A stretch of 33,428 nucleotides of DNA from NCBI GenBank assembly GCA_016291915.1, contig JAEEZP010000304.1:1-33428 (forward strand). The letters are read 5' to 3'. The position numbers were made by a program, and so were the translations under genes. Under the pieces are notes generated by a model. The model was not told the origin of the DNA. It saw only the letters and a list, made by a program, of their open reading frames with translations, and searched no databases. Positions 24,101-32,823 of this stretch are shown here, piece after piece (within the stretch, counting starts at the first letter, position 1; each line of letters opens with the position of its first letter). The stretch comes from Prevotella sp. Lineage in GTDB: Bacteria; Bacteroidota; Bacteroidia; Bacteroidales; Bacteroidaceae.

Positions 24101-27100
24101 ATGGAGAGAATGCAGAAAAGCAAAAGCAGAATGCTGTCTGTATTATTATCAATTGTCTTAATGTGCGTGGCTTTCCCCTCGCATGTTCAGGCGCAGAATA
24201 ATCAGACAGGGAAGAAAGATCTGGTGACTCTCGACATGAAGTCAGCAACCGTCACCCAAGTATTCCGACAGATTAAAGAACAGACGGGATACCACTTTGT
24301 GATCAACAGTGATCTTGCCTCCTCATTGCCAAAGGTTAATGTGCAGGTGAAAAACAAGTCAGTGCCTGAGGTACTCGACATTGTTTTGGCCAACCTTGAT
24401 TGTGCGTATGAGATCAATGGGAACATGATCACTGTGTATAAGAAGTCTGTTCCCAGAACAGTGACTAGTGTACCGGCGACCACCAACCCAACTGGCAGAA
24501 GGGTGGCCCTGCGTGGTGTCGTTTCCGATGACAGTGGTAATCCACTGCCGGGTGCAACCGTTAAGGTTGACGGCGGAAACGAGATGACGGTAAGCGATGC
24601 CGACGGTAATTACACCCTTTATGTAGATGCCAACGAGAAGCGCAGTATCGTTTATTCGTTCGTCGGCATGGAGGACAAGAAAGTACGTTACAATGGACAG
24701 CGTGTACAGGATGTTCGCCTACGTGACGACAGTCATGTACTCGGTGAGGTAGAGGTGTTCGGCAACGGTATCTTCAAGCGCCGTACCGAGAGCTTTACCG
24801 GTAGTGCAGCAACGTATAACCAGGAGGACTTAAAGAGTGTGGGTAATGCCAATATCCTGAAGAGTCTTGCCGACCTGGATCCGTCGTTTATCCTTGAAGA
24901 CAACGTGCTCAACGGTAGTGACCCGAATGCTCTGAATGACATCACCATCCGTGGTAATGCATCGTTTGCAGGCTTGCAGGGAGAATATTCCGGTAACCCG
25001 AACTCACCGCTCTTCATCATCGACGGTTTCGAGTCATCACAACAGCAAGTGTTCGACCTCGATATCAACCGTGTGGAGAATGTGACGATTCTGAAGGATG
25101 CTGCTGCCAAGGCTATCTATGGAGCCAAGGCTGCTAACGGTGTCGTGGTTGTTGAGACCAAACAGCCGGAGGCAGGACGTATCCGTCTGACTTACACCGG
25201 TGATGTGAATGTCACAGCTCCTGACTTGAGCAGTTATGACCTGACAAATGCTGAGGAGAAACTGCTTGTGGAAAAGAACTCCGGTCGTTATGACGCCAGC
25301 TCTCCTTCTTTTGCACAGAGTTATCGTGAGCAGTATAATGAGATTCAGAAGAATATCTCTCGCGGTGTGGACACTTATTGGTTGGCAAAACCACTTCGTA
25401 CAGGTGTCGGACATAAGCATACTATTTATATGGAAGGTGGTGACGACAGAATGCGTTACAGTGGAACAGTTTCTTACAACGGTGTAACCGGTGTTATGAA
25501 GGGTTCTGATCGTAGAACAGTCTCCGGAAATATCCAGTTGAGCTACCGCTATAAGACATTGCTCTTCCGTAACTCACTGAGTATTACCTCTAATAAGGCA
25601 GACAACTCTCCTTACGGATCCTTCTCCAGCTATTCTTCAGCTAACCCTTATTTCTCACCATATGATGAGAACGGTAACCTGGTAAAGGTGCTGGGATATT
25701 TCCAAAATCCAGGAACAGGTGGTTCACGTACCACTTACTACAATCCATTATATAATGCCACAATCGGCACAAAGGATTTCTCAAAATACAACGAATACAC
25801 CGAAAACTTCTATATAGAGTGGCGTCCCACCAAGCAATGGACCTTCTTAGGACGTTTCGGTTATACACATCAGGATAACCAGAGTGATGTGTTCTATCCC
25901 GGTGACCATACACGATTCACTGAGTGGACGGGAGACAGATACTTCCAGCGTGGATCTTACTCCATGACAAACGGTAACAGTGAGAATATCTCTGCCGACC
26001 TTGCAGGTACCTATACCGGCAGATGGGATAAGCACTTGCTCATTGCCAATGCTGCATGGAGTATGAACTCCAGTTCTTCTTATACCCACGGTATGGAAGC
26101 ATGGGGATTCCTCAACAACCATGTTGACTATATCAACTTCGCTAAGCAGTATGCAGAGAATGGTCGCCCGTCAGGTTCTGAGGCTAAGACTCGTTCACTG
26201 GGTATCACAGGTACTGCCAACTATTCTTATGATGAGCGTTATCTCTTTGACTTCTCCGTACGTTACAACGGTTCTTCCATCTTCGGATCTAACAACCGCT
26301 GGGGTACTTTCTGGTCAACCGGTATTGGTTGGAATATCCATAACGAGAAGTTCGTGAAAGAGAATATGCGTTGGATTAATCAGTTTAAGATCCGTGGCAG
26401 TTATGGACTTACCGGTAGCCAGAACTTCAGCCCATATCAAGCATTGGCTACCTATCAGTTCTATGACAACATCGTTTATGACAATATCGTAGGTGCTTAC
26501 CTGATGGCTGTCAACAACGATAACCTGAAGTGGCAGCAGACAGCCGACCTGAACTTCGGTGCTGATATCCGACTGTTTAACTCACTTAGTCTGAGAATCG
26601 ATGTCTATAACAGCACGACGAAGGATGCGCTCCTCGCCATGACACTGCCTACCTCTACTGGATTCAACTCCTATCAGGAGAACCTCGGTAATATCGTCAA
26701 TAAAGGTTTTGACGCATCTGCCAGCTGGCGCTTCTTCCACAAAGGACATAACTATATGTCATTGAATGGATCAGTAAGCCATAATACGAATAAGGTGAAG
26801 GAGATTAACGACGCCCTCCGCTCATTCAATGAGACACAGGATGCAACAGGTGTTACTACCCCAATCATCCGTTATGAGGAAGGACAGTCAATGTCTGTCA
26901 TCTGGGCCGTTAAATCACTGGGTATCGACCCTGCAACCGGTCAAGAGGTATTCGTGAAGAAAGACGGTAGTACAACCTATAACTATTCTACCGACGACTA
27001 TATCGTAGCCGGTGACAGTAATCCTAAATGGCGTGGAAATTTCGGTTTGAGCGGTGAGTATGAGGGTATCGGACTGAACATATCATTCCGTTATCGTCTG

Positions 27101-27478
27101 GGTGGTGATGTTTACAACCAGACCCTCGTTGACCGTGTGGAGAATGTGAATGTGGCTAACAACGTTGACCGCCGTGTGCTCAAAGACACTTGGCATCAGG
27201 TAGGCGACGTGGCAACCTTCAAGCGTATCAGATACACGCCGTCAACAACGTATGCTACCACTCGTTTCGTGGAACGTGATAATATCCTTGAGCTTGCATC
27301 ACTTTCTGCATACTATGACTTCAAGTATCAGTCATGGCTGCACAATCTGAAGATGGAGCGCCTGCGCGTACAGTTCTATATGAACGATATCTTCCATCTG
27401 TCAACGGTGAAGCAGGAGCGCGGTCTCTCTTATCCGTATGCCCGCAGTTTCTCGTTCTCGATATCCGCAACATTCTAA
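24101..27478 (+). CDS. SusC/RagA-family TonB-dependent receptor with N-terminal STN signalling domain
   Basis: STN (LVTLDMKSATVTQVFRQIKEQTGYHFVINSDLASSLPKVNVQVKNKSVPEVLDIVL), carboxypeptidase-like domain (LRGVVSDDSGNPLPGATVKVDGG), plug (SPLFIIDGFESSQQQVFDLDINRVENVTILKDAAAKAIYGAKAANGVVVVETK), C-terminal beta-strand FSFSISATF. Confidence 0.97.
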   Translation: MERMQKSKSRMLSVLLSIVLMCVAFPSHVQAQNNQTGKKDLVTLDMKSATVTQVFRQIKEQTGYHFVINSDLASSLPKVNVQVKNKSVPEVLDIVLANLDCAYEINGNMITVYKKSVPRTVTSVPATTNPTGRRVALRGVVSDDSGNPLPGATVKVDGGNEMTVSDADGNYTLYVDANEKRSIVYSFVGMEDKKVRYNGQRVQDVRLRDDSHVLGEVEVFGNGIFKRRTESFTGSAATYNQEDLKSVGNANILKSLADLDPSFILEDNVLNGSDPNALNDITIRGNASFAGLQGEYSGNPNSPLFIIDGFESSQQQVFDLDINRVENVTILKDAAAKAIYGAKAANGVVVVETKQPEAGRIRLTYTGDVNVTAPDLSSYDLTNAEEKLLVEKNSGRYDASSPSFAQSYREQYNEIQKNISRGVDTYWLAKPLRTGVGHKHTIYMEGGDDRMRYSGTVSYNGVTGVMKGSDRRTVSGNIQLSYRYKTLLFRNSLSITSNKADNSPYGSFSSYSSANPYFSPYDENGNLVKVLGYFQNPGTGGSRTTYYNPLYNATIGTKDFSKYNEYTENFYIEWRPTKQWTFLGRFGYTHQDNQSDVFYPGDHTRFTEWTGDRYFQRGSYSMTNGNSENISADLAGTYTGRWDKHLLIANAAWSMNSSSSYTHGMEAWGFLNNHVDYINFAKQYAENGRPSGSEAKTRSLGITGTANYSYDERYLFDFSVRYNGSSIFGSNNRWGTFWSTGIGWNIHNEKFVKENMRWINQFKIRGSYGLTGSQNFSPYQALATYQFYDNIVYDNIVGAYLMAVNNDNLKWQQTADLNFGADIRLFNSLSLRIDVYNSTTKDALLAMTLPTSTGFNSYQENLGNIVNKGFDASASWRFFHKGHNYMSLNGSVSHNTNKVKEINDALRSFNETQDATGVTTPIIRYEEGQSMSVIWAVKSLGIDPATGQEVFVKKDGSTTYNYSTDDYIVAGDSNPKWRGNFGLSGEYEGIGLNISFRYRLGGDVYNQTLVDRVENVNVANNVDRRVLKDTWHQVGDVATFKRIRYTPSTTYATTRFVERDNILELASLSAYYDFKYQSWLHNLKMERLRVQFYMNDIFHLSTVKQERGLSYPYARSFSFSISATF

Positions 27479-27505
27479 TATCACCTATTACAATATAGAA
27501 GCAAT

Positions 27506-28933
27506 ATGAATAAGAATATATATTATATAGTATTTGCACTCATGCTGACATTCAGTTTGTCTGCTTGTAACGACTGGCTTGATGTCAATCCTGAGTCACA
27601 GGTAGAAGACAACGAGCTGTTCGAGTCTGAATCTGGTTTCAAAGAGGCATTGGCAGGCGTATATTCGGGAATGGTCAGCGAAGCTACCTATGCCAAGGAA
27701 GCCCTTTATGGAGCATACGCTGTATTAGCACAGGAGTGGATCAACGTACCGACAAGTTATCAGGATCTGATAGCTTACAACTATGATGCTACGTCACCCA
27801 CCAATCTGTTTGCCAATATCTGGCGTTCCAATTACAATGCCATCGCTAACGACAATAACCTGTTGAAAGCCATTGATGAGAACCGTTATAAGTTCAGTGG
27901 TAACAACTACAACATCATCAAGGGTGAGGCACTTGCCCTGCGGGCATTACTTCATTTCGACCTGCTCCGCGCTTTCGGTGTGAGCTATGAGGTGAACGCC
28001 AATATGCCGTCTATTCCATACAGTACGGAGTTGTCTTACCGTGTATTCCCACAGTTGAGCGTAAGAGATGTGGCAGAGAAAGTCATTGCCGACCTGAAAG
28101 AGGCTGAGCAACTGCTCAAGGTGGATCCTATCTATACCGGTGAGGAGGTGACCGAGTCTGATGACAATGGTTATCTGATGCACCGCACACTTCACATGAA
28201 CTACTACGCTGTGAAAGGTTTGGAGGCTCGTGTGTATATGTGGACAAAACAGTATGACCTTGCCAAGGCTGCCGCTGAGGAAGTGATCAACTCCGGAAAG
28301 TTCTCTTGGGCAACACCACCGGCAATAATCAGTCAGGGAACAAATAATTATCCTACAACCAGTGAGCATCTTTTTGCACTCGACGATGTGAACCTGAGCA
28401 ACCGTGCGGACAACTACTTCAACGAGAATGTGAACACTTCCAGTTTCTCTCTCGATGCTACCACGCTGCTCGACTATTACGATAGTGAGACAACGGATTA
28501 CCGTTATCTGTATCAGTTTGCCAGCGGAACAAACTACGACTACGTAGATAACCGCTATAGTACAAAATATTGGTCACCGAGTTCCAGTTCTTCAGGTGGT
28601 GCCAATCGTCTGCCGATCATTCGTCTGAGTGAGCTTTATCTGATTCTCTCAGAAATTGATTATCGCAATGGTGGAACGGGTCTTGACCGACTCAATGAGT
28701 TACATAGCGCACGTGGAGTGGGTGATTTGGACATGGCGGTTGATTACTATGATACACTGATTCGTGAATACCGTCGTGAGTTTATCGGTGAGGGACAGTT
28801 GTTCTTCCTCTATAAGCGTCTTAACTATGCAACGATTCTCCGTAGCGACGTAGATCCTATTGCAGAAAAGATTTATACCTTCCCGTTACCGCAGAGTGAG
28901 ACATCTGCCGCACAGCGTGAAGCTAACCGTTAA
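27506..28933 (+). CDS. SusD/RagB-family outer-membrane lipoprotein
   Basis: Lipobox FSLSAC|NDWLDVNPESQVEDNELFESESGFKEALAGVYSGM; RALLHFDLLRAFG; PIIRLSELYLILSEIDYRNG; YRREFIGEGQLFFLYKRLN. Confidence 0.97.
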   Translation: MNKNIYYIVFALMLTFSLSACNDWLDVNPESQVEDNELFESESGFKEALAGVYSGMVSEATYAKEALYGAYAVLAQEWINVPTSYQDLIAYNYDATSPTNLFANIWRSNYNAIANDNNLLKAIDENRYKFSGNNYNIIKGEALALRALLHFDLLRAFGVSYEVNANMPSIPYSTELSYRVFPQLSVRDVAEKVIADLKEAEQLLKVDPIYTGEEVTESDDNGYLMHRTLHMNYYAVKGLEARVYMWTKQYDLAKAAAEEVINSGKFSWATPPAIISQGTNNYPTTSEHLFALDDVNLSNRADNYFNENVNTSSFSLDATTLLDYYDSETTDYRYLYQFASGTNYDYVDNRYSTKYWSPSSSSSGGANRLPIIRLSELYLILSEIDYRNGGTGLDRLNELHSARGVGDLDMAVDYYDTLIREYRREFIGEGQLFFLYKRLNYATILRSDVDPIAEKIYTFPLPQSETSAAQREANR

Positions 28934-28937
28934 CATA

Positions 28938-29723
28938 ATGAAGAAGATGGATATGAAAAAGGTATTTTTCTATATACAGGCAGCACTGCTGATGGTATTG
29001 TCATTAGGCAGTTGCAGTGAGAATGAAACACCTGTTTATGACACCAGCCTATCTGCATTGCATATATGGGTGGGTCGTCAGGCTATTCCTTCTGATCAGG
29101 TGATCTACAACTACTCGTATACCATGGGTACCGACAGCGTGGTGTTCTACGCACGTGTACTCGGCATGCCGGCAGATCATGATCGACAGTTCACCCTCGA
29201 AGCCTTCGAAGGAAACATACAGGAGGCAGCAGGCAGTTATACGATAGGTACATACACTATTCCTGCAGGCGCTATTGAGGGTAGTTTCCCGATCTATTTC
29301 AATACGGCAGCCTTGTCTAACCCAGCCGCTTTTTCAACAAGCGATGGCGAACTGCATCTCCGACTGGCTCCCAACAGCGAGTTTGAGACAGGTGCTACGG
29401 AACTGAGTGTTATCAATATTGTTTTGCGTAATTACCTCTCTAAACCCGAAGACTGGGATGCCGCTGTTTATCCGAACCGGCCTTATCTCAATTATTTCGG
29501 TGCTTACAGCAAGGTGAAGTATCAGTTTATGATTCAGACGATAGGACTAGTTGACTTCCATATCTCATGGACACAGTCTGTCAACTACAATGAATCAACA
29601 AACACCGTTTCTGATCCCTATGCTCAGTATCTCCGCCAGCAGCTTGTGGTTGCACTTGAGGAATACAACAGTACACACAGTACTCCGTTGACCGATGAGA
29701 ATGGTACTATCGTAACGTTTTAA
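28938..29723 (+). CDS. DUF4843-family lipoprotein
   Basis: Start at 28938 (MKKMDMKKVFFYIQAALLMVLSLGSC|SENETPVYD); operon position after SusD and overall pattern match DUF4843. ORF-track start 28860 overlaps susD by 74 nt. Confidence 0.82.
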   Translation: MKKMDMKKVFFYIQAALLMVLSLGSCSENETPVYDTSLSALHIWVGRQAIPSDQVIYNYSYTMGTDSVVFYARVLGMPADHDRQFTLEAFEGNIQEAAGSYTIGTYTIPAGAIEGSFPIYFNTAALSNPAAFSTSDGELHLRLAPNSEFETGATELSVINIVLRNYLSKPEDWDAAVYPNRPYLNYFGAYSKVKYQFMIQTIGLVDFHISWTQSVNYNESTNTVSDPYAQYLRQQLVVALEEYNSTHSTPLTDENGTIVTF

Positions 29724-29742
29724 CTAATTAATTAATCCGATT

Positions 29743-31323
29743 ATGAACAGATTAAGATTATCCTTATATACTTTTGCAGTTGTTTTGTTCTGTATGTGTG
29801 TTACAGCATGTTACGAAGACAAGGGCAACTACGATTATACTGAACTGACAGAAGTCAGGATCGATACGGTGGGTACAGGAATTCTGGATTTTTACAGTGT
29901 GCAGCGTTACGATGTGTTGACACTGGCTCCCAACGTATATTATGATGGCAGACTGGCTACCGACAGTGATCCGCTGGATTATGTGTGGACGATGTATGCA
30001 ACGGCCACTAGTGCTATCACTGACTATACGGTGGACACTTTAGGTACTGAGCGTGTTCTGAGTGCTCCCATCACCCGTAAGGCTGAGTCGTATGCTTTGC
30101 AGTTGACTGTTACCAACCGTGAGGATCTCACCCAGACTTATTTCCGTACGAGTCTGCGTGTGGATGAGGTGATTGCCGGTGGTTGGGTGGTATTCTATGA
30201 ATGTGCCGATGAACCTGGCAAGAGCGATGTGGGTGTGGTGATGAATAATCTCACCAAGAGGAATCTTGTCAAGGACCGTGAGTTCTGGGATCTTTACACA
30301 GCCTCCAATGGAGAGCATCTCGACGGTGTGCCGGTGAGAGTACGTAAGACCGTGGTGTCTCTGGCCGATGACCCCATCACAATGGTAACCGACAAGGAAC
30401 TGGTGCTGGTTAACAATGCATCGTTCGTCAATACCTTTAATTTTGAAGACTTCTTCTTCGATGCTCCTTCTGTCCGCAAGATAGCGTTCTACGGAAATAC
30501 GGGTATGGCAGCACGTGGTGAGTTGCTCATCAATGATAATAAGGTATACACCACTTCGTGGAACGGTTTGAGTCGTACAAACTCTTTCGGTGTGGGCTCT
30601 TATGGTGATTACGGTGAATTGGCTCCATGGGCAAGTGACATCAAGGGACAGAACTTCAACTCGGTGGTTTATGACCAGACCAACAAGCGTTTCATCAAAC
30701 AGAACTATGGTACGGTAGAGATGACTCCTTTCGCTGCTCAGGATGAGGATGTGGCCTTCGACGTGAACAATGTCGGCGGAACAATGCTGATGGGTGACTA
30801 TGGTATGGGTGCCTCTGTCAACATGCCTTACGAATATCATATCTTCAGTAATGGTAACGAGCGTTTCCTTACCATCAGCAACTTTGCGAATACCAATGCT
30901 GCTTCTACACGTGTGGGTATGAACAAGTATGATATCACGGCTTCTCCTGGAATTCAGCAGGCTACAACCATGGCAGCTGCCAGCTTGGGACAGTATGTGC
31001 TCTATGGCTCAGGCAATAAGGTTTATAACCTGCAGTACAACCGCTCAACGACTGCTGATGTTTATTGGACAGCTCCATCCAGTGGTGAGGAGGTCGTTTG
31101 CATCCGTATGCAGAAATTCTACTTCTTCACGCTCCACAGAGCTATGCTCCCGAACGCCGACGCTGTGGTTCATATCGCAACCTGGAATGAGTCCACGAAG
31201 GAGGGTAAGGTTTATATGTATCAGATCAATCCTGCCAGTGGCGCTTTCGTAGGTGATCCGTATATCTACACTGTGCCCGGCAAGGTGAAGGATATGTGCT
31301 GGAACTCTATCATGGGTGGATGA
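29743..31323 (+). CDS. PKD-like family lipoprotein
   Basis: Lipobox CVTAC|YEDKGNYDYTELTEVRID; DYVWTMYATATSAITDYTVDTLGTERVLSAPITRKAESYALQLTVTNREDLTQTYFRTSLRVDE is PKD-like. Confidence 0.82.
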   Translation: MNRLRLSLYTFAVVLFCMCVTACYEDKGNYDYTELTEVRIDTVGTGILDFYSVQRYDVLTLAPNVYYDGRLATDSDPLDYVWTMYATATSAITDYTVDTLGTERVLSAPITRKAESYALQLTVTNREDLTQTYFRTSLRVDEVIAGGWVVFYECADEPGKSDVGVVMNNLTKRNLVKDREFWDLYTASNGEHLDGVPVRVRKTVVSLADDPITMVTDKELVLVNNASFVNTFNFEDFFFDAPSVRKIAFYGNTGMAARGELLINDNKVYTTSWNGLSRTNSFGVGSYGDYGELAPWASDIKGQNFNSVVYDQTNKRFIKQNYGTVEMTPFAAQDEDVAFDVNNVGGTMLMGDYGMGASVNMPYEYHIFSNGNERFLTISNFANTNAASTRVGMNKYDITASPGIQQATTMAAASLGQYVLYGSGNKVYNLQYNRSTTADVYWTAPSSGEEVVCIRMQKFYFFTLHRAMLPNADAVVHIATWNESTKEGKVYMYQINPASGAFVGDPYIYTVPGKVKDMCWNSIMGG

Positions 31324-31329
31324 TTTTAG

Positions 31330-31386
31330 TTTAGAGTTTAGGGTTTAGAGTTTAGAGTAATAACTCGTTTACTCGTTAACTTGTTT
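31330..31386. repeat. Heptamer array TTTAGRG x4 followed by octamer array ACTYGTTW x3
   Basis: TTTAGAG TTTAGGG TTTAGAG TTTAGAG (31330-31357), then ACTCGTTT ACTCGTTA ACTTGTTT (31363-31386), starting 7 nt after the stop of the PKD-like gene. Confidence 0.88.
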
Positions 31387-31397
31387 ACTAATATAAC

Positions 31398-32555
31398 ATG
31401 AAAAAACCGATTTTGTTAGTTGTAATGCTCCTGTTCCTTGTGCTTCATGCACAGGGACAGGGCATGGTTTTTGAACCGCAGGGAACCCTCTTCAAAGATG
31501 CTGTTGCCAAAGCACAGCAGACCGGTAAGAAGATTTTCCTGGATTGCTACACTTCCTGGTGTGGTCCTTGTAAGATGATGGCTCGCGATGTGTTCCCACA
31601 GGAGAAAGTGGGGGCTTTCATGAATGCCTCGTATGTCAACATCCAGATTGACATGGAGAAGGGTGAAGGCCCTGAGCTGGCTAAGAAATGGGAGGTTTCC
31701 GCTTATCCCACCTTTATTATCTTCAACAGCAACGGCCAGGAGATTGGACGATTCCTCGGTGGCAGTAATGCCGACGAGTTTATCAAACGTGTCGGTGATC
31801 ACAGTATCGACAAAGGCTCTGATGTGATGGATCAGCGCTGGAACAATGGTGAACGCAGTGAGGCATTCCTCTATGAATACCTTGCTACGCTGAGTAACAC
31901 CTACAAGCACAACCAGTGTAATCTCGTGGCTGAGGCATTGCTGAAGGGTAAGGCAGAGACATTCGCCAGTGATGAGAATCTGCGTAATGTCTTCATGCAG
32001 CATCTCACCAATCCGCTGGATCCTGCTTTCATCTATACTGCCAAGCACCCTGAAGCCCTAAAGGCTGCATTGGGTGACAGACAGGTAGATGGTAAACTCT
32101 TCCGTGTATGGAGCACCTTCGGTCGTGACCTGATCATCGAGGAGGGTGGTAAGGTATGGCTCGACCAAGAGCGCTTTGACAAATGGGTGGCGCTCATGAA
32201 TGAGTGTAATGTCATGGGAAGAGATTCCTATCGACTGAATACGCTTATCAAACTGGCTGAGCGGCAGAAAGACTGGCGTTCGTATGTGAACTGCTGCACA
32301 GAGTATTTCAACCATCCTGACTTGGATATCTCTGACCTTGAATTGCTGAAGTGGATGAACCCACTGATGAAGGAGTGTAATGATGCAGATCTCAAGAAAG
32401 AAGCTGCGGCCTTATTGCAGACACGCTATGATGATATCCAGAGTGGTAAGCGTCAGGCTCAGACACGTGCCGGTGCTATGACCATGTCAGGTAATCTTAC
32501 TGCAATCATGCCGCGTATCATCGCTGCCCTCAAAGGAGAGCGCACCGGCTTTTAG
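31398..32555 (+). CDS. Secreted thioredoxin-domain protein with large C-terminal helical region
   Basis: Signal peptide MKKPILLVVMLLFLVLHAQGQ; GKKIFLDCYTSWCGPCKMMARDVFP redox motif; YPTFIIFNSNGQEIGRFLGG cis-Pro region; ~230 aa C-terminal extension. Confidence 0.92.
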   Translation: MKKPILLVVMLLFLVLHAQGQGMVFEPQGTLFKDAVAKAQQTGKKIFLDCYTSWCGPCKMMARDVFPQEKVGAFMNASYVNIQIDMEKGEGPELAKKWEVSAYPTFIIFNSNGQEIGRFLGGSNADEFIKRVGDHSIDKGSDVMDQRWNNGERSEAFLYEYLATLSNTYKHNQCNLVAEALLKGKAETFASDENLRNVFMQHLTNPLDPAFIYTAKHPEALKAALGDRQVDGKLFRVWSTFGRDLIIEEGGKVWLDQERFDKWVALMNECNVMGRDSYRLNTLIKLAERQKDWRSYVNCCTEYFNHPDLDISDLELLKWMNPLMKECNDADLKKEAAALLQTRYDDIQSGKRQAQTRAGAMTMSGNLTAIMPRIIAALKGERTGF

Positions 32556-32588
32556 TAGATCATAGTTACGTTTAGTTATTGATTGTTT

Positions 32589-32621
32589 CCATAGCATTCC
32601 CTCCAAGTGGAGGGGCTATGG
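32589..32621. repeat. Perfect two-part palindrome CCATAGC-ATT-CCCTCC-AAGT-GGAGGG-GCTATGG
   Basis: Read directly; 7-bp and 6-bp stems with a 3-nt bulge. Confidence 0.75.
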
Positions 32622-32628
32622 GATGGTG

Positions 32629-32683
32629 AAAAGCCTCTTTGGTTCTTTCCCTTGGGAAGAGAAAGAATGAAGGAGGCTTCTTT
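32629..32683. terminator. Candidate terminator-like composite hairpin
   Basis: AAGCCTC...GAGGCTT outer stem with inner TTCTTTC/GAAAGAA, followed by TCTTTCT. Confidence 0.35.
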
Positions 32684-32760
32684 CTGTGACGTTTCTACAA
32701 GAAGGAAGAAGGTACAGAAAGAAAAAAACGAATGAGATGTGGTTTTTCATTTTTTTTTCG

Positions 32761-32768
32761 TATTTTTG
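32761..32768 (+). promoter_or_regulatory. -7 element TATTTTTG for the DUF3667 gene
   Basis: Matches TAnnTTTG, 55 nt before ATG 32824. Confidence 0.4.
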
Positions 32769-32823
32769 CAACGATATTTTATAGTTTTGTATATCCTCAT
32801 TTGAAGAATTCCATCTGAAACAC

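Noticed and set aside
30040-30840. 266-aa antisense ORF over the PKD-like gene, and similar antisense ORFs (31416-32048, 27947-28369, 25037-25420, 20040-20459)
   Set aside because: They lie fully antisense to strongly supported genes, have no recognisable domains, and their His/Ile/Thr-rich low-information composition is typical of shadow ORFs.
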